A stretch of 49,286 nt of DNA from Laetiporus sulphureus 93-53 (lineage: Eukaryota; Basidiomycota; Agaricomycetes; Polyporales; Laetiporaceae), in assembly GCF_001632365.1 (NCBI RefSeq), contig NW_024468551.1, positions 281,927 to 331,212 of the forward strand. The letters are read 5' to 3'. Under the pieces are notes generated by a model. That model was not told where the DNA came from. It was given only the letters and a program-made list of their open reading frames with translations, and did not search any database. The translations under genes and the position numbers were made by a program. Shown one piece after another: positions 1 through 8,855 of the stretch (the stretch's first letter is position 1; each line of letters begins with the position of its first letter).

Positions 1-461
1 AGGTAGCTACACCACAATCTATAGTGACTTCTCCACTGAGAGACTCGACCCCTTCATTGGGAGTCTTGTAGCCTTGCCCACTAAGTCCTCACTGCATAGT
101 GTCAAGCCTGTGCCTGCTGCTGGTAGCACACAGCCTCATTTATCACTCCGAAGAAGCAGCGACGTTAGCACATCGTGGTGTCTCGGCAAGGAAAACTGGG
201 GCTGACGACCATCGACCATCCATCAAGCAGCTATTCTTCATCAAAACAGCCCTGTATTGTATCAGATCCTGTCTACGGTGTCGCTCACAGAATGTTCCTT
301 GCCTAGTCCTCCTGCGAGACATGTGCTCTCCCCGATGTAGCACGCATCAGGTGCCCCTGGCCGGACACCACTCATGCTGCACCCAGCAGACTGCAGAACA
401 AAAGCATATAGAGCTATCATCGTAGGTGTGAAGGTTTCCTCGTGTGAATTGTGCAAGCAGC
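1..461 (+). repeat. Upstream duplication unit, copy 1 (plus unmatched left edge)
   Basis: From about 143 to 461 this stretch matches three other places in the window by eye: 1541-1893, 5510-5836 and 8360-8722. Shared landmarks include the string agatcctgtctacggtgtcg and the block around gacatgtgctctccc. Each copy sits directly upstream of the reiterated exon-1 unit of a DUF6534 gene, so it is the distal 5' flank of the ancestral gene. The short ORFs in it are not conserved between copies. Positions 1-142 match nothing else I could find. Confidence 0.7.
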
Positions 462-1160
462 GCTGTTGACTTGTTCGTCAAAGATATCTTCTCATGCGGG
501 GGTTACACAATATACCGATACATGGCTCGCTATATCCTATTTCATGTGCCCAACCGACCTTCACCTCCCCGGCCATGAGGAAGCTCGACGCGACTAGTAC
601 CAGGTACGGAGTGGTGCTCATCGGAGCGTTCGTGCACCGTGTGAGTCCTCTCGAACATCCCATGCAGCCTGACGAGTTGAACCCCCTTCATACTGTTCGG
701 GGTGAAGAACTTGCAGGCATAGCGCTGTAAACTTGTTCATCAACGACATCTTCCCATGTGAAGAGTACGCCACGTACGGAGTGGCGCTCATCGGAGCCTT
801 TGTGCGCTATGTGAGTTCTCTCGAACATCTCATGCAGGCTGACGAGCTGAGCTCTCTTCCGGATGTTTGGGGTGAAGAACTTGCAGGATTAGCGCTGTTG
901 ACTTGTCATCAACTTGAAGGACACCTTCCCGTGCGAAGATTACATCTATTGACACAGGGTCCATCCTGGCTCGCCGTATCTTGTCTCCCGCTCTTGTGTG
1001 CGAGTCAACCGTCATCTCCGCGGCCATGGGGGAGCTCGACGCGACGTATGGAGCCTTCGTGTCCGCCGTGTGAGTTCTCTCGAACACCCCATGCAGGCTG
1101 ACGAGCTGAATTCCTTCAGGCTGTTCAGGGTGACCAACTTGCAGACGTTCATTTATTTCC
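462..1160 (+). repeat. Tandem array 1 of DUF6534 promoter/exon-1 units (three units)
   Basis: Units begin at about 462, 724 and 894, each starting near GCTGTTGACTTGTTC. A full unit is about 262-270 bp and contains a promoter-like part, a copy of DUF6534 exon 1, the gtgag donor and intron 1, and the first bases of exon 2, before running into the next unit. The second unit is about 92 bp shorter and lacks the stretch containing the start codon. The third unit is cut at 1160 by the inverted segment. The array no longer leads into a complete gene, so it looks like the remains of a fourth gene copy. Confidence 0.75.
1026..1160 (+). pseudogene. Orphan DUF6534 exon 1 plus exon 2 stub
   Basis: An ATG at 1026 opens a first exon like those of the complete copies, but 12 nt are missing in frame (the residues A-L-I-G region). 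It keeps a gtgagttctc donor, a full intron 1, a cttcag acceptor and about 38 bases of exon 2. The homology then stops abruptly at 1160, where inverted sequence begins. No downstream exons follow, so it cannot encode the family protein. Confidence 0.75.
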
Positions 1161-1479
1161 GCACACGAAGGCTCCGATGAGCACAGCTCCATACGTCGCG
1201 TCGAGCTCCCCCATGGTCGCGTAGATGACAGTCGACCTCGCGCACAACAGTGGGAGATAGGATATGGCGAGACAGGACGAACCCTGTGTCAGTATATGTA
1301 ATCCACGCATGGGAAGATGTCTTTGATGAACAAATCGACAGTGTTACGCCTGCAAGTTCTTCACCTGAAACAGCCTGAGGGGAGTTCAGCTCGTCAGCCT
1401 GCATGGGATGTTCGAGAGAACTCACATAGCGCACGAACGCTCCGATGAGCACCGCTCCTTACGTTGCATCGAGCTTCCT
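1161..1479 (-). repeat. 319-bp inverted copy of the 5' region of DUF6534 copy B
   Basis: Read on the minus strand, this segment aligns end to end with 5970-6287. I counted three substitutions and one 1-nt indel. It contains, inverted, the end of one tandem unit and the promoter-side part and exon 1 of the next. The near-identity implies a very recent inversion or duplication. It breaks the homology of array 1 on its left and an upstream unit on its right. Confidence 0.85.
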
Positions 1480-1893
1480 GCGGATGCGAACCAAAAATGA
1501 CGAGATTATCGGCATAATTTGTGGCAGACCATACACACATCGGGTCCATTTGTAGGCTCCAAAGAAACAGCGAACATTAGCACATCGGGGTATCTCGACA
1601 AGGAAAATGGGGGCTGACGACCGTCGATCATCCATTAAGCAGCGATTTTTCATCAACACAGCCTCGTGTTGTATCAGATCCTGTCTACGGTGTCGCTCAC
1701 AGAATATTCCTTGCCTAGTCCTCCTGTGAGACATGTGCTCTCCCCGGTGTTAGCGCGCATCAGGTGCCCCTGGTCGGACGCCACTCATGCTGCACCCCGC
1801 AGACTGCAGATGAAAAAAAAAAAGTTTTGTGCATGAGCGCATGAGCTGTCATTGTAGGTGTGAAGATTTCCTCGTGCGAATTGTGGAAGCAGC
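1480..1893 (+). repeat. Upstream duplication unit, copy 2
   Basis: This is plus-strand homology to 143-461, 5415-5836 and 8268-8722. It starts abruptly at the edge of the inverted segment with the gcggatgcgaac motif shared with 5455-5465 and 8307-8320. It carries an A-rich run at about 1812-1822. No coding potential is conserved among the copies; it is the 5' flank of copy A. Confidence 0.7.
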
Positions 1894-2852
1894 GCCGTTG
1901 ACTTGTTCGTCAAAGATATCTTCCCACGCGGGGTTACACAGTATACCGATACAGGTTCGTCTTGTCTCGCCATATCCTATTTCTCGCTGTTACCAATGTG
2001 CCCAACCGACCTTCACCCCCCGGCCATAAGGAAGCTCGACGCGACTAGCACCAGGGAGGAAGTGGTGCTCATCGGAGCGTTCGTGCACCGTGTGAGTCCT
2101 CTCGGACATCCTATGCAGTCTGACGAGCTGAACTCCCTTCATACTGTTCGGGGTGAAGGACTTGCAGGAGTAGCGCTGTTGACTTGTACATCAACGACAT
2201 CTTCGCATGTGAATGACTACGTCACGCACGGAGTGGCGCTCATCGGAGCCTTCGTGCGCTATGTGAGCTCTCTCGAACATTTCATGCAGGCTGTCAAGCT
2301 GAACTCCCTTCCGGCTGTTCGGGGTGAAGAACGCGCAGGCTTAGCGCTGTTGACTTGTTCATCAAGGACACCTTCCCATGCGAAGATTACATATATTGAC
2401 ACAGGGTCCGTCCTGGCTCGCTGTATCTCGTCCCTCGTTCTTGTTTATCTAGCTGACCGTCATCTCCGCGGCCATGGGAGAGCTCGACGCGACGTGGGGA
2501 GCCGCGCTCATCGGAGCCTTCATGTGCGCCGTGTGACTTTCTCGAACATCGCATGCAGGCTGGCGAGTTGAACTCCCTTCCGGCTGTTCGGGGTGAGGAA
2601 CTTGCAGGCTTAGCGCTGTTGACTTATTCATCAAGGACACCTTCCCATGCGTGGATTACATATACTGACACAGGGTCCGTCCTGGCTCGCCGTATCTCAT
2701 CTCCCCTTCTTGTGTACCCAGCCGACCGTCATCGCGGTGGCCATGGGAGAGCTCGATGCGACATATGGAGCCGCGCTCATCGGAGCCTTCATGTGCGCTG
2801 TGTGAGTTCTCTCGAACATTTCATGCAGGCTGGCGAGCTAAACTCCCTTCAG
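1894..2852 (+). repeat. Tandem array 2 of promoter/exon-1 units (four units)
   Basis: Units start at about 1894, 2175, 2346 and 2615, with spacings of 281, 171 and 269 bp. The order full, short, full repeats the pattern of array 1, with one more unit added, so arrays were probably copied as blocks. The first unit has ATA where the start codon should be. The third has an intact exon 1 with ATG at 2474 but a weakened donor (GTGACT). The fourth holds the exon 1 of copy A (ATG 2743, donor GTGAGT). Confidence 0.75.
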
Positions 2853-4560
2853 ACTGTTTGGGATGACCAACTTGCAGATGTTCATTTACTTCCAAGGGTA
2901 TTCGAGTGACGGAGTGTGGAGCAAGCTGACCGTCTGCTGGCTCTGGTAAGGCTCGTTAGTTGTTCCATCTGCACGAATGTTAAGTGCTACTCGTTACAGG
3001 CTTGTAGATGCGATTCACTTGGCATTCGTCGTACACATGGTCTACTGGTATCTCGTCATCAACCATTCCATCCCTTCAGCGCTCGCGGTCATTGTATGGA
3101 CGTTCAAGGTAAGTGTCCTCATCTTTTGAGACCATCAGAAGACTGACAGCTACCAAACACAGGCTCAAGCCATGTTAAACGTAAGCTCTTCAGCGAACAT
3201 CTTCTGCGGATGTGACTCGGATTTCGCGCAGGCGATCGTCGTAATCTCAGTGCAGTCGTGAGTGGACATTCTCATCCATGCTTTTTGCAAGGCTGAACAT
3301 TGATACCGTCGGTATCACTAGGCTATACGCCGTGCGTGTATGGAAACGTGTGTATCGCTCTCATTGTCTACCAATAATACAATACTGATGCAGGCCATCT
3401 ACACGATCTATCCATCTTCACTCTTGATGTGCAACACCGGGTAGTCAGCATGGCATTCAGCATGGTGGACAACCGCGCTCTAGCGTTCCTAAAGTTCCTC
3501 CTCATCACAGTCGTACGTGTCTCGTGTTTGTGCCAGCCTGCACGTCACTGAGACGTGCTTCAGGCCGTCATTGTCATTCTAGCGTACGGTATGTACTCGC
3601 TGTCGACGTCGAGGTGAAGCGCTCATTTTGAATGGTGATTAATCGCTCTGCGTGACCAGGCGTACTGATCGGTGAGGGCATTTCTACCATCGCGCGTTTG
3701 CCTGACTCTGACCGTAACTGCACAGCACTCTGCTATGAGATGTAAGCGCACGTCCGTATCACACCACCGTCTGTCGCTCACGCGGCCGCAGCAGCCGCTT
3801 CCGCGAATACACCGACTTCCTCGTCGCGAGAGTAAGTGTCCAGGCTTATCGTTCTCTGTCATCGGTTGACCGTATGCCTAGTACGTGACGTACCTCCCCC
3901 TTGGCGTGGCGACGTGCGTCGACGCGATCATCGCGTCCGCGCTCTGCTACCTCCTGCGGCGCTGCCGCACGGGCTATTCGAAGTGCGCGTCTTCCGATTC
4001 ATTGAGATTGCCGAGTTCTGCTCACTGTTATTGTACATTTGTGATTGCGCAGGATGGACTCAACGATTTCGGTGCTGATGCTGTTCACGGTGAACACCGG
4101 CATCCTCACCACGTAAGGTCCTACAGGGATGCGGGGCGTGCTTCACATCGGCTTACTATGGATATGTACAGGCTGTGCTCGTTGACGGCGATGACGATGG
4201 TGAGCGCTCATGCACATACTTGTGATCCGGAATCATAATTTGACTGGATTGTGAGTTGGCAACGCTCCCGGATACGTTCGCGGCGATCAGCGTCAATCTT
4301 ACCGTCACGCACCGTGAGTGCCCCTCCCACTGTCAGAGCTCACGCATGCATTGACTGACCTTCATCGTCGATTGTCGCAGTCTACGTGAACTCGTTTATG
4401 GCCATGTACGTTCCCGCGGGATATTGCTGAATGGCATCGCTAAGTCAGATAATATTGCATTCTCAGGTTCAACGCACGCAATAGCCTGAGGAGTAACGCG
4501 TTTGCGAGCGAATGCACCTTGACTGGCGCTCCAGCAGAGGGGACGCATACGTTGGTTTGA
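2743..4560 (+). CDS. DUF6534 multi-pass membrane protein, copy A
   Basis: This spliced gene encodes a hydrophobic multi-pass protein of the agaricomycete DUF6534 type, whose function is unknown. Visible family marks are an N-terminal MGELDATYGAALIGAF helix, LFGMTNLQMFIYFQ, VYWYLV, RVWKR, a segment ending CDAIIASALCYLLRRCRTG-like, and the C-terminal signature YVNSFMAMFNARNSLR. Clear exons include 2743-2801, 2853-2945, 3000-3108, 3163-3180 (18 nt), 3232-3257 (26 nt) and 3660-3671 (12 nt). The stretch 3340-3450 is ambiguous: an intron of roughly 100 nt with a weak donor best restores the family frame. The last residues differ from copies B and C because the homology switches into downstream-flank sequence shortly after the NARNSLR motif. 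Membrane location is inferred from hydrophobicity. Confidence 0.8.
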
Positions 4561-5080
4561 CGGCACGTCGACGCATCCTGCTCTGGTCTCGAGCTTTGCA
4601 AGATACCACCCGTACAATGGCGACAGTCTGTAGAAGAGCATGCTCTGAAGGATAAATCACAAGATGAGACCTGCATGAGAGACGCGCGATCCGCGTGGCA
4701 CAGCGTCGTGTGTGACGAAGTCTCACCATTTTATGCACGGTGCTTGTCTCGCTAGGCGCAGCTTGAAGGGGCGCGGCGGGCAGTGCGTGGATAGCGGCTA
4801 TGGTTATTGGGCGTCGCTTCGCGCCCGTGCGTGCCAGTGAGCAACATGCGTCAGTCGACAGCTCTCGCAAGCTGCGTCCTGATTGTGCGATTCATCAACA
4901 GACCTTATAAGGCCTTAGCATTGCTATCCACCCTGGTACGTGCGCTCGTATTATGATACCTCGACAAGTGCTCGAACGCGAACTGCGAACACAAAAACTT
5001 AGCGCAAAGAGGTGTAGCTATTTTTTTCCGGGACCTGAGGACGAGACCATGCACACGAGCGCTGACTGACCATTAAAATT
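4531..5080 (+). repeat. Downstream-flank duplication, copy 1
   Basis: This region matches about 11,092-11,590, downstream of copy C; shared strings include gacgcatcctgctctggt and acgagaccatgc. Minus-strand ORFs exist in both places, but their reading frames are not conserved between the copies, so I do not call a gene. It is absent downstream of copy B. It begins inside the last exon of copy A. Confidence 0.65.
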
Positions 5081-5414
5081 CAATATTAATATTCATTCCT
5101 CACGGCTGAATAGTGTTCGCGGAGTGTCCGGAAAGTGGCCCAGTGCGATAAGCGCCCTTTGTGCTCGCTTGCTGGTGCCACAACGCTTGTTTGATTTCTG
5201 CTGCGACACGAACACAACTATGCTGTTGGCTTTCTGTATTGAGATCCTCGAAGTGCTCAGGCGTTTCTGGTTCATCAAGTCCTCCCATCTTTTGAGAAGT
5301 AAAAGGAATGCAAGCTGCGTTGCTCCGAATGTTTCCTGTCTCAGCACGAAAATTGAGTTCCCGCAATGTGACAAGCACATCTGTAGCCCTCTGTATTACA
5401 TTAGTTTGCAGACT
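5081..5414. other. Single-copy interval between duplication units; one unrecognised small ORF
   Basis: This is unmatched sequence between the copy A flank and the upstream unit of copy B. An AT-rich stretch lies at 5073-5099. A 92-codon minus-strand ORF (5378-5100) has plausible protein composition (MGGLDEPETPEHFEDL near its middle), but I recognise no family and another minus frame is also open. Support for a gene is weak. Confidence 0.25.
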
Positions 5415-5836
5415 ATACTCAGACCGTTATGGGCATTTTTACTCTGCAGGCTGTGGATGCGAACAGAAAATGACGAGAATGTCAGCATGACTAGGATTCT
5501 TCCGGAGGGCTCATTCGTAGGCTCCAAAAAAGCAGAGATCGTTAGACTTGAATGCACCGATTGAGAAGCACGACGGCGTCTCGACAATGAAAGCCGGGGC
5601 CTGACGACCATCCGTCAAAGTGCTTCAAACACAGACCGTGTCTACGCTGTCGCTCATAGAATGCTCCTTGCCTAGTCCTCCTGCAACACATGTGCTCCCC
5701 CTGGTGTGGTACATCTCAGTGCTCCTGGTTCGACGCCACTCATGCTGAACTCCGCAAATTGCAGAACAAATATACAGGGTAGGTGTGAAGTTTTCCTCGT
5801 CGGTATCGTGTATCGTTGATGTGAACTGTGGAGGCA
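5415..5836 (+). repeat. Upstream duplication unit, copy 3
   Basis: Homologous to 1480-1893 and 8268-8722, this unit starts with cagactatactcagaccgtt, shared with about 8268. It precedes the exon-1 units of copy B. It is more similar to copy 4 than to copies 1-2 in its left half (the cgacggcgtctcgacaatga stretch). Confidence 0.7.
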
Positions 5837-6349
5837 GCACTGTTTACTTGTTCATCAAAGACATCTTCCCATGCGAAGATTACATGTACTGACACAGGGT
5901 TTGTTGTGGCTCGCCATATCCTGTCTCCCGATGTTGCGTGCTTAGCCCACCATCGTCTCCGCGGCCTTGAGGAAGCTCGACGCAACGTAGGAGCGGTGCT
6001 CATCGGAGCGTTCGTGCGCTATGTGAGTTCTCTCGAACATCCCATGCAGGCTGACGAGCTGAACTCCCCTCAGGCTGTTTCAGGTGAAGAACTTGCAGGC
6101 GTAACACTGTCGATTTGTTCATCAAAGACATCTTCCCATGCGTGGATTACATATACTGACACAGGGTTCGTCCTGTCTCGCCATATCCTATCTCCCACTG
6201 TTGTGCGCGAAGTCGACTGTCATCTACGCGACCATGGGGGAGCTCGACGCGACGTATGGAGCTGTGCTCATCGGAGCCTTCGTGTGCGCCGTGTGAGTTC
6301 TCTCGAACGTTCCATGCAGGCTGGCGAGCTGAACTCCTTCAGGCTGTTC
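5837..6349 (+). repeat. Tandem array 3 of promoter/exon-1 units (two units)
   Basis: There are two units, starting at about 5837 and 6103 (period about 266 bp). The first has lost its start codon (TTG at the ATG position). The second contains the functional-looking exon 1 of copy B (ATG 6234). The last part of the first unit plus the promoter and exon 1 of the second are the source or sister of the inverted segment at 1161-1479. Confidence 0.75.
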
Positions 6350-8061
6350 GGGGTGACCAACTTGCAGATGTTCATTTACTTCCAAGGGTATTCGAGTGAC
6401 GGAGTGTGGAGCAAGCTCACCGTCTGCTGGCTCTGGTAAGGCTCATTAGTTGTTCCATCTGCACGAATGTTAAGTGCTACTCGTCACAGGCTTGTAGATG
6501 CGATTCACTTGGCGTTCGTCATACACATGGTCTACTGGTACCTTGTCACCAACTATTTCAATCCTTCAGCGCTCGCGGTCATCGTATGGACGTTCAAGGT
6601 AAGTGTCCTCTTCCTTTGAGATCATCAGAAGACTGACAGCGATGGGACACAGGCTCAAGTCATGGTAAATGTAAGCTCTTCGTGCGAACATCTTCTGCAG
6701 ATGTGACTCGGAATCCGCGCAGGCGATCGTCGTAATCTCAGTGCAATCGTGAGTGGACATTCTCGTACATGTGTTTGCAAGGCTGAACATTGACATCGTC
6801 GGTATCACTAGGCTATACGCCATGCGGGTATGGCAACGTGTGTATCGCTCTCACTATCTACCAATAATACGATACTGATTCAGGCCATCTACACGATCTA
6901 TCCATCTCCACTATTGATGCGCACCACCGGGTTAGTCAGCGTGGCATTCAGCATGGTGGACAGCCGCCCTCCAGCGTTCCTCAAGCTCCTCCGCGTTACA
7001 GTCGTATGTGTCTCGTGTTTGTGCCAGCCTGCACGTCATTGAGACGCGCTTCAGGCCGCCATTGTCGTTCTAGCCTATGGTACGTACTCGCTGTCGATGT
7101 CGAGGTGAAGCGCACGTCTTGACCATGGTGATTATTCGCTCTGCTGTGACTAGGCGTACTGATCGGTGAGGGCATTTCTGCCATCGCCCTTTTACCTGAC
7201 GTCTGACCGCAACTGCTCAGCACTCTGCTATGAGATGTAAGCGCACCTCCATATCCCACCACTGTCTGTCGCTCACGTGTATGCAGCGTCCGCTTCCACG
7301 AATACAGCGATTTCCTCGCCGCGAGGGTGAGCGTCCAGCCTTATCGTTCTCTGCCATCGGTTGACCGTATGTCTAGTACGTGACATACTTCCCCCTCGGC
7401 GTGGCGACGGGCGTCGACGCGATCATTGCGTCCTCGCTCTGCTATCTCCTGCGGCGCTGTCGCACGGGCTATTCGAAGTGCGCGTCTTCCGATTCATTGA
7501 GATTGCCGAGTTCTGCTCACTGTTATTGTGCATTTGTGATTGCGCAGGATGGACTCGACGATTTCGGTGCTGATGCTGTTCACGGTGAACACCGGCATCC
7601 TTACCATGTAAGGTCCTACAGGGATGCGGCGCGTGCATTATATCGGCTTATCATGGATCTGTACAGCCTGAGCTCGTTGACGGCGATGGCGATGGTGAGC
7701 GCTCATGCACATACTTGTGATCCGGAATCATAATTTGACTGGATTGTGAGTTGGCAACGCTCCCGGATACGTTCGCAGCGATAAGCGTCAACCTTATCGT
7801 CACGCACCGTGAGTGCCCCTCCCACCGACAGACCTCACGCATGCATTGATTGACATTCATCGTCGGCTTTCGCAGTCTACGTGAACTCGTTTATGGCCAT
7901 GTACGTTCTCGCGGGGTACGGCTGAATGGCATCGCTAAGCCAGACGATATTCCGTTGTCAGGTTCAACGCGCGCAACAGCCTGCGGAGTGACGGTTTTGC
8001 GAGCGAACGCACCGCCGACCTGCACCTTCGCTCGATCGGCGGCTCCTGGCAGCCCACATAA
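6234..8061 (+). CDS. DUF6534 multi-pass membrane protein, copy B
   Basis: Same exon layout and membrane protein family as copy A, with nearly identical splice sites. Recognisable blocks are MGELDATYGAVLIGAF, LFGVTNLQMFIYFQ, VYWYLVTNYFNPSALAV, the 18-nt exon encoding AQVMVN, the 12-nt exon at 7154-7165, FHEYSDFLAAR, TGVDAIIASSLCYLLRR and LYVNSFMAMFNARNSLR. The C-terminus stops at TAA 8059-8061, where copy C has CAA and continues about 30 codons; the homologous sequence is still present downstream, so B is shortened by a point change. Function is unknown; location is inferred to be a membrane. Confidence 0.8.
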
Positions 8062-8267
8062 AATTGAGCAGAAGTACGCGGCCTCGCCGATGACGGGTCT
8101 CCTGACGGAGGTTGCGCACATCGGGATAGCATATTAGATGGTGAGGAGGGAGTGCTGGCGCTGGCGCTGGGTCAAGTCTGCTCTTACCCTCCCCCTCGCG
8201 TTGTTCCAGCATGCATAACCTTCTAATCTTGAGGTCTTTGTAGATCATTAGTTTGCGCTGGTATCTG

Positions 8268-8722
8268 ACTATACTCAGACTGTCATGGACATTCTCACTC
8301 TGCAGGCTGTGGATGCGAACAGAACATGACGAGATTGTCGGCGTGTTTTGTGGCAGACAACATCCGCCTCATCTGGGAGGGTCCGTACGAAGAAGCGGCG
8401 ATTGTTAGAACATTATCAATGCACGGATTGACAGGCACGGCGGCGTCTCGACAATGAAATCTGGGGCCTGACGACCATCCGTCAAAGTGCATCAAACACA
8501 GAACGTGTCTACGCTGTCACTCACAGAATGCTTCTTGCCTAATCCTCCTGCGAGACATGTGCACCCCCTCGTGTCGCACACATCAGCTGCCCCTGGTTCG
8601 ACGTTGCTCATGCTGTACCCCGCAAATTGCAGGAAAAAAATACAGTGCCGTTGCACGAGCTGTCACCATATGTGTGAAGTTTTCCTCGCCGGTGTCATGT
8701 ATCATTGATGTGAACTGTAGAA
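8268..8722 (+). repeat. Upstream duplication unit, copy 4
   Basis: This is the fourth copy of the 5' flank unit, matching 5415-5836 most closely. Only a single exon-1 unit follows it (from about 8723), so copy C appears to preserve the unamplified ancestral arrangement. The gap 8062-8267 holds the decayed 3' tail of copy B and no gene. Confidence 0.7.
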
Positions 8723-8855
8723 GCGACGTTATTGACTTGTTCATCAAAGACATCTTCCCATGCGGAGATTACATATACCGACACAGGGTTCATCGTGGCT
8801 CACCAGATTCTGTCTTTCGCTGTTGTGCGCATAGCCGACCGTCATCTCCACGACC

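Noticed and set aside
462..2852. CRISPR-like or satellite array
   Set aside because: The repeats are about 265 bp, degenerate and contain a recognisable exon and intron; there are no short repeats or spacers.
3430..3450. Copy A as a frameshift pseudogene
   Set aside because: The apparent in-frame TAG falls in a stretch best explained as intron, and all downstream exons of copy A remain intact.
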